This document shows positions 7,897-14,648 of a DNA stretch of 27,621 nt, in pieces (position 1 is the stretch's first letter; each line of letters opens with the position of its first letter). The DNA lies in the NCBI GenBank assembly GCA_019594025.1, contig JAFDUB010000008.1, forward strand, positions 1 to 27,621. The letters are read 5' to 3'. Position numbers and translations under genes: made by a program. Origin of the DNA: Thermoplasmata archaeon. GTDB lineage: Archaea; Thermoplasmatota; Thermoplasmata; Halarchaeoplasmatales; Halarchaeoplasmataceae. A model generated the notes under the pieces. The model was given only the letters and a program-made list of their open reading frames with translations. It had not been told where the DNA came from and made no database searches.

Positions 7897-8784
7897 TTAT
7901 TTTCTTAGTTCACCAAAGGTGGTTATCCTTTCCGCCAGGGCATTGTGCTTATGGATGGACTCTTCGCTTTCACTTTTCACTTCTACACGGGTTGAATCCG
8001 GGAAATCTTTGTAACGCTGAAGAACTTTTGAAAGTATGTCCCGCACAACGTCTTCAACGAATTTAGGGTTCTCGTGGGACCGTATAACCACCTGGGCCTC
8101 GTCGTCCCTCTTTAGTATCTCGTGGGTGGGTGATGATAGTGAGGATTCCACAATATCTATCATGTCGTTCAACTCCACTTTCTTTTCCAAAGGTACCTCC
8201 ATCATCAGGGTTGAACGGTTGCGCTGATTGTGTGTTATCACGGGTAAGGTCTCTAAAATGTCTTCAAGTTGGGGATTGATTTTCCTGTAAACGTTTTTAA
8301 CGGACTCCATGGCGCAAGGACAGGCATTCATACCTACCACTTCTACACCGATGTACCTGCGTTTATCACCATTTTTGTAACATTCGGTTTTACCCATGAT
8401 ACGATAATTTTCAAGGCTGGGTCTGCCTTTAGGCGATTTTCTTTCTAAAAAATAATCCGCAGATATATCGACCTCGGAATAGGAGGCGTACTCGTGCCGT
8501 TCCAACAGTATTTCGCACATCTCGGAGGTGAGCTCTTCCAGCCCCCTCACCGGCTTCCTAACACTCCGGTCCACCACCTCTCCAGTTACCTCCACGTTTC
8601 TGGACATGTGAGAACCTTTTTGATCGGAAGGAAGGTCCACATATACATCTATGGTGGCATTTAAAGTCACTCTACCCCATGGTCGTTCGACTACTACCGG
8701 CTTTTTTACACCGGTCACCCCGACCCTGGTGAGTTTGAATCGCTGTTCCGCACGTTGGTTCTGCACATCACCGTTTTTAATCAT
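7897..8784 (-). CDS. mptA: GTP cyclohydrolase MptA (FolE2 / type IB family)
   Basis: 295 residues. Family signatures: 'LPSDQKGSHMSRNVE' near residues 51-65, the metal-ligand Cys in 'VGMNACPCAMESV' (C155, C157) and 'PVITHNQRNRSTLMMEVP' (HNQR 195-198). Archaeal MptA is Fe2+-dependent and converts GTP to 7,8-dihydroneopterin 2',3'-cyclic phosphate, the first step towards methanopterin-type cofactors. FolE2 relatives feed folate or archaeosine/queuosine synthesis instead. Which pathway applies here is not shown by the neighbours. A TATA box (8806-8817) 26 bases before the ATG gives a leaderless start. It is divergent from the DUF59 gene. Confidence 0.93.
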   Translation of the reverse strand: MIKNGDVQNQRAEQRFKLTRVGVTGVKKPVVVERPWGRVTLNATIDVYVDLPSDQKGSHMSRNVEVTGEVVDRSVRKPVRGLEELTSEMCEILLERHEYASYSEVDISADYFLERKSPKGRPSLENYRIMGKTECYKNGDKRRYIGVEVVGMNACPCAMESVKNVYRKINPQLEDILETLPVITHNQRNRSTLMMEVPLEKKVELNDMIDIVESSLSSPTHEILKRDDEAQVVIRSHENPKFVEDVVRDILSKVLQRYKDFPDSTRVEVKSESEESIHKHNALAERITTFGELRK

Positions 8785-8805
8785 AAGCTCGATTCACTAC
8801 TTTAT

Positions 8806-8817
8806 CGATATATTAAA
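8806..8817 (-). promoter_or_regulatory. TATA box of mptA
   Basis: On the minus strand the site is TTTAATATATCG, centred ~27 bases before the mptA ATG at 8784. This is the spacing expected for a leaderless archaeal transcript. Confidence 0.55.
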
Positions 8818-8878
8818 CACTTTTGGGCCTTTTAATGCTTGCAATTCTTTGCATATTTAATGCTCTCAACCCCTCTCA

Positions 8879-8887
8879 TTTAAATAT
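8879..8887 (+). promoter_or_regulatory. TATA box of the DUF59 gene
   Basis: TTTAAATAT is centred ~26 bases before the GTG at 8909, which supports that GTG as a leaderless start over the ATG at 8918. It is the only promoter seen for the DUF59-DUF89 pair. Confidence 0.5.
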
Positions 8888-8908
8888 CACCTTATCCTAG
8901 AAGTTCTA

Positions 8909-9211
8909 GTGAAAAAAATGCCTTCAAAAGAAGAATTAATCGAAAAACTTGAGAGCGTCATCGACCCTCACACCGGGACAGACGTTCACACCATGGGTCT
9001 TATCAGCGATTTAAAGGTTAAAGACGGTAACATCAGCCTTACGTTTACTCCGACTAGCCCCTTCTGCCCTATGGGAGTACAGCTCGCGGTACAGATCAAG
9101 AAAGCTCTTATGAATATCGAGGATATCGAGGAAGATAATATCGATATCACGGTCCAGGGCCATATAAACGCTGGGGAAATAAACCAGCATCTTGCCGAGA
9201 AAGGTGAATAA
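8909..9211 (+). CDS. MIP18/DUF59-family protein (Fe-S cluster assembly-related)
   Basis: 100 residues starting at GTG 8909, or 97 from ATG 8918. It is a single DUF59 domain: 'LIEKLESVIDPHTGTDVHTMGLISDLKVKDGNISLTF', then 'TSPFCPMGVQLAVQIKKAL' with the conserved Cys of the family, and 'NIDITVQG'. Members (SufT, PaaD, MIP18) help deliver or mature Fe-S clusters, and the single Cys is often essential. Here that is inferred from the family. It is followed two bases later by the DUF89 phosphatase gene, so the two are co-transcribed. Confidence 0.85.
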   Translation: MKKMPSKEELIEKLESVIDPHTGTDVHTMGLISDLKVKDGNISLTFTPTSPFCPMGVQLAVQIKKALMNIEDIEEDNIDITVQGHINAGEINQHLAEKGE

Positions 9212-9213
9212 CC

Positions 9214-10074
9214 TTGGAAATGGAGCCGGAGTGCGTTCCCTGCCTACTAAAGAGATGTATCTACGAAGCGAATCTGGTTGCACCTGAAAAGGAACGGGAG
9301 GTTACTGAGGAGTCACTTAATATCCTTGCATCAGAATTTCGTGAAGGGGTTGTTTCATCAGAAGTAGCTACCAAAGTCCATAAACGTGTTTACGAAATCC
9401 TGGATACTAAGGACCCCTACGCCGAGATGAAAGAAAAGAGCAACGAAGTTGCAGAAAAGCTGCTTCCACGAGGTAGAGTGATTGTCAAGAAATACGGATT
9501 TAAAGGTGCTGCTCTAGTAGCGGTGACTGGGAACGTTATGGACTTCGGTTATCGCGACGATTTTGACTCTCCTGAATATCTAACCGATAAGTTCGAAGCG
9601 CTGATTGAGGAAGGGTTTGAGCACGACGATACCGCCCGTATTGAAAAAATCGTAGATCGAGGGGGAAGAGTGGTGTTTTTCACCGACAACTGCGGGGAGA
9701 TCGTTTTGGATATACCCCTACTTGAGGTTTTAAAAGAGAAGGGAGTTTACCTTACGATGGTAGTTAAGGGTGCTCCGGTCTTAACCGACGCTACTATGGA
9801 AGATGTGAAGAAATATAACATACAAAATGTAGCCGATGAAATCTTGACCACCGGCGGTTTCGCCGTTGGAGTTGATCTGAATAATATGCCAAATGATCTG
9901 GAGGAAGCCTTGAATAAAGCGGACCTGATAATCGCAAAGGGTATGGCAAACTGGGAATCACTATCGGAAACGAACTATAAGCCCATAGCTTACATCACCC
10001 GCAGCAAATGCGGTCCCGTGGCTCGGTCCATGGGTGTTAAAGAAGAAATCAACGTTGCAAAGCTATTCCAATGA
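9214..10074 (+). CDS. DUF89/ARMT1-like metal-dependent phosphatase
   Basis: 286 residues beginning at TTG 9214; ATG 9220 is two codons inside. A GGTGA at 9203-9207 sits six bases before the TTG, which favours it. The N-terminal 'ECVPCLLKRC' is typical of archaeal DUF89 proteins. The catalytic core has 'VVFFTDNCGEIVLDIPLLEVL' (Asp-Asn metal site), 'VVKGAPVLTDATMEDV' and 'ADLIIAKGMANWESLS'. DUF89 enzymes are Mn/Co-type damage-control phosphatases that hydrolyse phosphorylated sugars or damaged phosphometabolites. The natural substrate here is unknown. It forms an operon with the DUF59 gene. Its last 12 bases overlap convergent nep1. Confidence 0.88.
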   Translation: MEMEPECVPCLLKRCIYEANLVAPEKEREVTEESLNILASEFREGVVSSEVATKVHKRVYEILDTKDPYAEMKEKSNEVAEKLLPRGRVIVKKYGFKGAALVAVTGNVMDFGYRDDFDSPEYLTDKFEALIEEGFEHDDTARIEKIVDRGGRVVFFTDNCGEIVLDIPLLEVLKEKGVYLTMVVKGAPVLTDATMEDVKKYNIQNVADEILTTGGFAVGVDLNNMPNDLEEALNKADLIIAKGMANWESLSETNYKPIAYITRSKCGPVARSMGVKEEINVAKLFQ

Positions 10075-10611
10075 GCTGTGCGTATATGAATATATCACTT
10101 CTGATGCAACAGTCCACGGTTTGAGTAACCTATCGGAGATTGAAATTACCTTATCCGCCCAGGGATATACAGGGTTTATAAAGTCACCTTCTTTGAATCC
10201 ACCTATCACAACTACGTAATCTTCAACCCTCGACATTATATCTACAGGATCCTTTCTAACCCCCCTGGGGGACATGGCGATTTTTACTCCCATCTCCTCG
10301 TTTAACACTTCCATCAGGGTTTTCTTACCATAATTTATTCCCTTAGGCCCTATACCCTGTGTACACTTCAATATCATGTCTTCGAATTCTGATAATCGTG
10401 TTGGGATATCAACATCCGGTCCGATTGTAAATACGTTGTTATCACGTGTGTGTACCACCGTTCGTAATTCATGCTCGGCCGCGAGTATGGAATCGTTTGC
10501 AAGGAGCAGAGTTATGTGAACTATATGTGGGTCGGACTGTTTGTTATCTATCTTATCCACCGTGGGCCTCATTGTACAATCCGCAAGTACTAACGTCAAC
10601 ATATTAATCAC
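10063..10611 (-). CDS. nep1: 16S rRNA pseudouridine N1-methyltransferase Nep1 (Emg1), compact form
   Basis: 182 residues from GTG 10611, or 179 from ATG 10602. The SPOUT-class Nep1 body is recognisable: 'LTLVLADCTM', 'DPHIVHITLLLANDSILAAEHELRTVVHTRDNNVFTI', 'IPTRLSEFEDMILKCTQ', then the knot region 'VVVIGGFKEGDF' and 'SISDRLLKPWTVASEVIYSY'. Nep1 methylates the hypermodified pseudouridine in helix 35 of 16S rRNA. The protein is shorter than the ~205 residues usual in archaea. Between the first strand and 'DPHIVHI' only ~18 residues remain where ~40 are expected, including the normal 'ILD..YH..M' segment. The GTG start overlaps the purP stop (GTGA), so it is translated from the purP transcript. 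Confidence 0.82.
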   Translation of the reverse strand: MINMLTLVLADCTMRPTVDKIDNKQSDPHIVHITLLLANDSILAAEHELRTVVHTRDNNVFTIGPDVDIPTRLSEFEDMILKCTQGIGPKGINYGKKTLMEVLNEEMGVKIAMSPRGVRKDPVDIMSRVEDYVVVIGGFKEGDFINPVYPWADKVISISDRLLKPWTVASEVIYSYTHSSLE

Positions 10612-11678
10612 GATATTACTTTATCCGTCTGGTCCCTTTCTAGAGCCATTTTTATTTCCTTCGCTATGCGCCTACCGGTTGATAGATCAGGTTCTATCAA
10701 ATCGGAATACGGAGACCCGGATATAAAAGGATTTGTACCAGCTACTATCCTCGACGATATCTCGAAAACCTTGAAATCCAACTCCTCGGTAACGATGGTC
10801 TCTAGACAGAAAGAGCCGTAAAGTCCACCAAAAAGTTCATAGGCTCGGTTGACCACCTTCTCACCCATATCGAATACCTTGGGGAGAAGACTTTCTCGCA
10901 GTACTACGGGAACGTTTCCGGTTACTACAAAAGACGGGAATATCAGCATCTTTCTCAGTTCTTCCTGAGAACCTAGTTTGTACATCTCGTCTATATTCGC
11001 CTCATCACGTCTGTCCATCGAAAGCATTTCCAGAACACCGTGTTTAGTTTTGTAACCCTCCTCTTTAATCGGTGAGAAAAAGTAATGTAAATAATACCGT
11101 GTTCCCATGATGTACTCCTGTATATGATAATCAAGGTTATAGTCTATACCGAGTTTAAAATCCGTATAATTTTTAGCTATGAAAAAACCTCTTCCTCCCT
11201 TTGCACCGTGATACTTCACCAGCACCGGCTCATCGATATCCTTGGGATCCTCTATGATCCTTGGCATCTCTATGCCCGCACTGGTAAGCCATTCCCGTTC
11301 CTTGTTTCTATCGGACTCCCAATTCAATACGTTTCGATTTCCGAAGGTCGGAACCTCAAGTTCTCTAAACAACTTGGCACCGAGATATTCAACGAAAGAT
11401 CCGTGAGGTATAACTATGGCGTTTCTTTCAAGCAGCGTTTCAGTCTCTTCAAAAACTTCCGAGTAATCATCGATAACCAAGAACTCATCAGGTTTGGCTT
11501 TGGGAAATGCATCGTAGAATCGAGGACGTCCCCCTATGGATATTCCCAGTGTTTTGAAACCTTCTTTCCGAGCCCCATCGAATATCTGCATGCTGGAATG
11601 TGAACAAGCGGTGGCAATGGTGATGTCGTCTTTATCGTAGCCCTCCAATATCCGAGCGATATCTTGTTTATCGACCAT
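10608..11678 (-). CDS. purP: FAICAR synthetase PurP (ATP-grasp)
   Basis: 356 residues, the size of archaeal PurP. It opens 'ITIATACSHSSMQIFDGARKEGFKTLGI', the AICAR-binding N-terminal domain. It continues with ATP-grasp features 'VLVKYHGAKGGRGFFIAKNY', 'YHIQEYIMGTRYYLHYFFSP' and the C-terminal metal/ATP site 'GSFCLETIVTEELDFKVFEISSRIVAGTN'. It uses formate and ATP to convert AICAR to FAICAR, the archaeal route that replaces the folate-dependent PurH step. A TATA-like box (11700-11707) ~26 bases before the ATG suggests a leaderless transcript shared with nep1. purC lies elsewhere in the window (20071-20976), so purine genes are scattered. Confidence 0.95.
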   Translation of the reverse strand: MVDKQDIARILEGYDKDDITIATACSHSSMQIFDGARKEGFKTLGISIGGRPRFYDAFPKAKPDEFLVIDDYSEVFEETETLLERNAIVIPHGSFVEYLGAKLFRELEVPTFGNRNVLNWESDRNKEREWLTSAGIEMPRIIEDPKDIDEPVLVKYHGAKGGRGFFIAKNYTDFKLGIDYNLDYHIQEYIMGTRYYLHYFFSPIKEEGYKTKHGVLEMLSMDRRDEANIDEMYKLGSQEELRKMLIFPSFVVTGNVPVVLRESLLPKVFDMGEKVVNRAYELFGGLYGSFCLETIVTEELDFKVFEISSRIVAGTNPFISGSPYSDLIEPDLSTGRRIAKEIKMALERDQTDKVIS

Positions 11679-11699
11679 ATAAGGTATTATGAGGAGGGG

Positions 11700-11707
11700 T
11701 TTTTAAC
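11700..11707 (-). promoter_or_regulatory. TATA-like box of purP-nep1
   Basis: On the minus strand GTTAAAAA lies ~26 bases before the purP ATG at 11678. The position fits a leaderless transcript. Confidence 0.45.
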
Positions 11708-11746
11708 TTTTTTGACGAAAAAAGGGAGCTAATTGTTCCATTAATG

Positions 11747-11755
11747 TTAAATATA
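11747..11755 (+). promoter_or_regulatory. TATA box of the eight-gene small-protein operon
   Basis: TTAAATATA is centred ~27 bases before 11778, where a GGTG (11779-11782) would begin a leader of ~10 bases before the ATG at 11789. No later promoter is evident until 14597, so one transcript could cover 11789-14566. Confidence 0.5.
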
Positions 11756-11788
11756 CATTGAATCATATACCTCATCAGGTGCAAAGTT

Positions 11789-12085
11789 ATGGGAGAAGAA
11801 CCAAAAGTAGGCGTCATGGAGAGGGTAAAAGGTTATTTTAGAACGAAAGCTATCCGTCCCTCCGATAAGGTTGATCAGTTCATCACGGGCCATCTCCCGG
11901 AATATGTGGAAGAGTACAAGCTGGCCCTGAGGTCCGATCTGCAGGGAGTGGATAAACGTATAGAGGAATCTCTCCAAGACGTAAAAGACCTGCAGGAATG
12001 GAAAGAAATAACTCAGGAACGGCTGAAGAAGACGCGTCATAAAATCCAACGGATGGAAAAGGCGTACGGACTAAAGGAGGACTAA
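11789..12085 (+). CDS. Small soluble coiled-coil protein, first gene of an unnamed operon (paralogue A)
   Basis: 98 residues, charged, with no signal peptide or membrane segment. I do not recognise a named family. Residues 1-28 are basic; 29-91 form a helical module beginning 'DQFITGHLPEYVEEYKLALRSD' and continuing as a coiled coil to 'HKIQRMEKAYG'. This module aligns without gaps, 63 residues with 17 identities, to residues 45-107 of the protein at 12870-13199. It aligns more weakly to that of the membrane protein at 12089-12439. The conserved feature is an H-[LF]-x-E-[YI]-[VI]-E-E-Y patch. First gene of a tight run to 14566; four bases separate it from the next start. Confidence 0.85.
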   Translation: MGEEPKVGVMERVKGYFRTKAIRPSDKVDQFITGHLPEYVEEYKLALRSDLQGVDKRIEESLQDVKDLQEWKEITQERLKKTRHKIQRMEKAYGLKED

Positions 12086-12088
12086 ATT

Positions 12089-12439
12089 ATGCAGGGAGCG
12101 ATTATAGGTCTTATCATACTTTTGGTGGTAATGATTATCGTTTATATGTACTTCAGACGTAGAGCGAAAAGTCAGGCACTTGAAAAGATGTACGGTCACG
12201 TGCCGAGTCATGTAGAACTCTACTTCAAGGAGTACTTCGACGAGATAATTGATAACTGGGATCTCGTTGAGAAAGATAGGGCAGAGAGCTGGTCTAAAAA
12301 CATGGATAACCGGCTAAATGAAGTATCTAAGAAGATCGGTTCACTTAAAAGCAGAAGAAAAAGGATCGACGTTGATTTGAATAAGGTCGAAGAGAGGATA
12401 GAGAATGTGGAGAGTAAATGGAAAGAGGAGGTAAGATAA
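12089..12439 (+). CDS. Membrane-anchored coiled-coil protein (paralogue B)
   Basis: 116 residues. One N-terminal transmembrane helix (~4-22, 'AIIGLIILLVVMIIVYMYF') is followed by 'RRRAK', so the C-terminal part should face the cytoplasm. Residues ~43-105 hold the module shared with the neighbouring proteins ('ELYFKEYFDEIIDNWDL' and a coiled coil 'NRLNEVSKKIGSLKSRRKRID'). Aligned to the 12870 protein without gaps it has ~10 identities in 63 positions, concentrated at the start. A strong Shine-Dalgarno site, AAAGGAGGAC, precedes the ATG. The function is unknown; the form suggests a membrane tether for partners of the same fold. Confidence 0.85.
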   Translation: MQGAIIGLIILLVVMIIVYMYFRRRAKSQALEKMYGHVPSHVELYFKEYFDEIIDNWDLVEKDRAESWSKNMDNRLNEVSKKIGSLKSRRKRIDVDLNKVEERIENVESKWKEEVR

Positions 12440-12440
12440 A

Positions 12441-12857
12441 ATGTGGACCGTTCTTAGCGTAGCGGAAGCGGTATCAGATAACTTTATGAACATCTTTTAC
12501 GCAATAGTTGTAATAATCATCCTCTACTTAATCGCAAGGATAATCATTACACATGAGAAGGAAAAGACCAGGTTGAAGGGCGCCGACCTACGCCTTAAAG
12601 CAAAAAAGATGGAGATGCTTGAAAAAGAAAGGTATGTAAAAACTCTTAAAGATGCGTCCATGGTCCTGAAAGACGACGAGAAAACAACACTGGACGAATT
12701 GGAAAGAGATAAAGCGATACTATCGAGAAGAAGTCTTGCCTTGATGACCGAGATAGAAGAAAGGATGCAGAGGTTGGAACGTGGTGCGGATAGCGCTAAG
12801 CTATTGAAAACCCTACGGGATATTAAAGAAGCAGAAAAAGAGTTATTTGGAAAATAA
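12441..12857 (+). CDS. Membrane-anchored coiled-coil protein, unnamed
   Basis: 138 residues. A single transmembrane helix lies at ~16-36 ('MNIFYAIVVIIILYLIARIII'), with a short N-terminal extension that may be outside, then a long charged coiled coil (40-138). It does not visibly carry the shared module of its neighbours. Shine-Dalgarno GAGGAGGTAAG lies just before the ATG, inside the end of the previous gene; one base separates the two genes. The function is unknown. The arrangement of TM helix plus cytoplasmic helix recalls scaffold proteins, which is inference only. Confidence 0.85.
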   Translation: MWTVLSVAEAVSDNFMNIFYAIVVIIILYLIARIIITHEKEKTRLKGADLRLKAKKMEMLEKERYVKTLKDASMVLKDDEKTTLDELERDKAILSRRSLALMTEIEERMQRLERGADSAKLLKTLRDIKEAEKELFGK

Positions 12858-12869
12858 GGGGGTTAAAAA

Positions 12870-13199
12870 ATGGAAGAATATGCAAATCAACATGCGCAAA
12901 AAAAGGAAGATGTATTGGACCGTATTCAGGAGTTCTTATTCCCTGGAGACCTTGAAATCGAAGGTACGGGGTACGAACGTAGTATCTTGGACAGAAGGAT
13001 CGAAAAGTACCTGGACAAACACTTCGATGAATATATTGAAGAGTACGGACTGATTCGGGAGTTGGACCTGGAAGTGTACGAAGAAAAATACAACGAGATA
13101 GTGGACGGTATAAAAGATATAAGCGAGTTTCAGAACGACACAGAGGCAAAAATCGCAGAACTTAAGAGACGTTTGGAAAGAATAGAGAAAAAATCGTAG
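12870..13199 (+). CDS. Small soluble coiled-coil protein (paralogue C)
   Basis: 109 residues, very acidic, no membrane segment. Residues 1-44 include 'VLDRIQEFLFPGDLEIEGTGYE'. Residues 45-107 are the shared module: 'EKYLDKHFDEYIEEYGLIRELDLEVY', then a coiled coil ending 'ELKRRLERIEKKS'. Ungapped alignment with the 11789 protein gives 17 identities in 63. AAGGGGG before the ATG serves as ribosome site. It is probably cytoplasmic and pairs with or competes with the other two paralogues; this is inferred from the shared module, not shown. Confidence 0.85.
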   Translation: MEEYANQHAQKKEDVLDRIQEFLFPGDLEIEGTGYERSILDRRIEKYLDKHFDEYIEEYGLIRELDLEVYEEKYNEIVDGIKDISEFQNDTEAKIAELKRRLERIEKKS

Positions 13200-13210
13200 G
13201 TGGTGAAAAA

Positions 13211-13543
13211 CTGAACAAAAGCTTAAGGCTGAAAAAGGCGATCAATAGCTATCTATTAGCCCATGGTGATAACCCCTACAAACGTTTAAAGCTACTGCAG
13301 AAATATCTTAAGACCAAGGGGATCGCGAACGTCAGTCTCAAAAAGTTGCGAAACCATGTTAATAACATGAGGAAAAAAACGGAGAAAAAAAAGAATATAG
13401 ATAGAATCGAGGCGCTGCTCTTTACAAAAGAGGGAACCCCAAAACAAAATAGATACGGCTCTTCCTTTTGCAAAAAATGCAGGATGTATAAGGATTATGA
13501 AAAAGAATGCCCCTACTGCGGAAGCCTAGAACTTACTCTTTGA
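13211..13543 (+). CDS. Small zinc-ribbon protein with a CTG start
   Basis: 110 residues if translation begins at CTG 13211. The frame is open from there through the zinc ribbon with no ATG or GTG before the internal TTG at 13346. A strong Shine-Dalgarno site, AGGTGGTGA, lies five bases before the CTG, right after the stop of the previous gene, which is why I choose it. Residues 5-75 are basic and helical. C87-x2-C90 ... C100-x2-C103 ('FCKKCRMYKDYEKECPYCG') make a classic zinc ribbon, usual in nucleic-acid- or protein-binding proteins. The C-terminus is short ('SLELTL'). Sequencing error at the start codon is an alternative. Next gene starts 9 bases downstream. Confidence 0.7.
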   Translation: MNKSLRLKKAINSYLLAHGDNPYKRLKLLQKYLKTKGIANVSLKKLRNHVNNMRKKTEKKKNIDRIEALLFTKEGTPKQNRYGSSFCKKCRMYKDYEKECPYCGSLELTL

Positions 13544-13551
13544 GTGATAAA

Positions 13552-14037
13552 ATGAAAACCATACTGTATTCGGATATAATAAGAAAAAAGGTGGAAGTAC
13601 CAAGTAAAAGATCAAAGGCAAAGCTAGTAGAGATAGCGGCTTCCCGTGGTAAAAAAAACTGGTATGCAAACGAGGTGATGATAGAGTCCGGCCTCATAGA
13701 TAAAAAAGGTGCCTACTACCTTGTTTCCACAATAAAATATTTGGATAAGGACGGGCCTCTGATGCTGAAACCGAAGAAGCCGGGAAAATTATCTCCACAA
13801 AAAACTGACTCTTTTCTTCTCTCAGGTTTGATTAAAAAAATGGTGGTGGATAAATCCGGAGAGGAGATTGGACGTGTCTACGATTTTGAAATACATATTG
13901 GTAGGGATCCATGGATTGTCTGGAAGATGTTGGTCAACCCAACAGGGCTTAAACCCAAAAAGAGAAGGTTGAGAATAGCTACTCATGACGTCTCTGAAAT
14001 AACCTCAACGAAAATAAAGTTAAAAAGGGAATTATAG
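13552..14037 (+). CDS. PRC-barrel domain protein
   Basis: 161 residues from ATG 13552; the longer frame from 13507 overlaps the previous gene and is rejected. Residues ~88-161 form a PRC-barrel: 'FLLSGLIKKMVVDKSGEEIGRVYDFEIHIGRDPWIVWKMLV', with the family's 'G..V.D..G..iG.V.D' pattern. Residues 1-80 may be a second, diverged barrel or a winged-helix-like domain ('ILYSDIIRKKVEVPSKRSKAKLVEI'). Archaeal PRC-barrel proteins include CdpB, which links SepF/FtsZ to the division site, as well as RNA-related proteins. Given the membrane coiled-coil neighbours, a scaffold role is possible but unproven. Highly basic (many Lys). Confidence 0.8.
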   Translation: MKTILYSDIIRKKVEVPSKRSKAKLVEIAASRGKKNWYANEVMIESGLIDKKGAYYLVSTIKYLDKDGPLMLKPKKPGKLSPQKTDSFLLSGLIKKMVVDKSGEEIGRVYDFEIHIGRDPWIVWKMLVNPTGLKPKKRRLRIATHDVSEITSTKIKLKREL

Positions 14038-14045
14038 ATGATAAC

Positions 14046-14264
14046 ATGAATGAATGGATGATCTTATCCTTGGTTCTTATCTTCATCCTCTTCCTCGTTG
14101 TCCTATTCTACTATATAAAAGAAAAGAAAAGAAGAAAGGAAGAAAACAAAGAAATTGACGACCTAACCAAAATGATACTAAATGTAAGGGATAGACTCCA
14201 CGATGTGAAATATAAAAGACCAAAAAACATAAAGGTAAATCTTGAGGAGAAAGATAGGATATGA
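14046..14264 (+). CDS. Small single-pass membrane protein, unnamed
   Basis: 72 residues. A transmembrane helix at ~5-25 ('MILSLVLIFILFLVVLFYYI') is followed by a strongly basic stretch 'KEKKRRKEENK', then a short helix and a charged tail. The C-terminus should be cytoplasmic. There is no known domain. It starts eight bases after the PRC-barrel gene, and its last four bases overlap the next start (ATGA), so translation is coupled. Confidence 0.75.
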   Translation: MNEWMILSLVLIFILFLVVLFYYIKEKKRRKEENKEIDDLTKMILNVRDRLHDVKYKRPKNIKVNLEEKDRI

Positions 14265-14566
14265 ACGGCAGTGCCACTAGTGTTCGAGTTAAAAGAAGCG
14301 CTATCGGTAAAAGTGGAAGAGTACGGATATGCAAATCCGCCTTCGAGGAGGCTTCTCTGTCGTCGGGGGACTTGGTGATAATAGAGTACGGCAGCAAAAC
14401 CATACTGGTCGAAGGGTACACCGATGTACTGGTGGAGGATGGTTATGTGCGTCTTCGATGGAATGACTTGAAAAGATTGGGTGTCTTAGAGGAGGATGAA
14501 GTAGCCTTACAACCCTATCAACCCTTAGGTAAAGCAATAAAAAGAGGTATCAAGCAACATTTTTAG
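14261..14566 (+). CDS. Cdc48-N/double-psi beta-barrel-like protein
   Basis: 101 residues. 'SGRVRICKSAFEEASLSSGDLVIIEYGSKTILV' and 'GYVRLRWNDLKRLGVLEEDEVALQP' resemble the two halves of the double-psi beta-barrel found in the Cdc48/VCP N-domain and in FwdD-type barrels ('R.....E.L.L..GD.V.I' then '.R......LGV..GD.V.V.P'). There is no ATPase domain, so it would be a free adaptor-like barrel. It is the last gene of the run, coupled to the preceding membrane protein gene by an ATGA overlap. The fold call is from pattern and is moderately sure; the function is unknown. Confidence 0.72.
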   Translation: MNGSATSVRVKRSAIGKSGRVRICKSAFEEASLSSGDLVIIEYGSKTILVEGYTDVLVEDGYVRLRWNDLKRLGVLEEDEVALQPYQPLGKAIKRGIKQHF

Positions 14567-14573
14567 CTCGTTT

Positions 14574-14633
14574 CGTCAGACGAAAAGGGGCAAATCTTAA
14601 ATTATACAAAGTAGATTCTATTCTTGTCAGACG
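14574..14633 (+). promoter_or_regulatory. Promoter and paired dyad sites before the Cys-rich gene
   Basis: A perfect inverted repeat TTTCGTC-A-GACGAAA lies at 14571-14585, and its core GTCAGACG recurs at 14626-14633. Between them is a TATA box (TTAAATTATA, 14597-14606), whose expected start point (~14628) lies in the second site. This looks like a two-site operator around one promoter. The first site could instead be a terminator stem for the upstream operon, but it has no T-run after it. Confidence 0.45.
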
Positions 14634-14648
14634 GTAAAGAGGATTATA

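Noticed and set aside
11124..11603. Plus-strand 159-codon frame inside purP
   Set aside because: It is fully antisense to purP, which has clear ATP-grasp motifs.
13507..13551. Longer start for the PRC-barrel gene
   Set aside because: The extra residues are the zinc-ribbon coding region read in another frame, and the ATG at 13552 precedes the conserved part.
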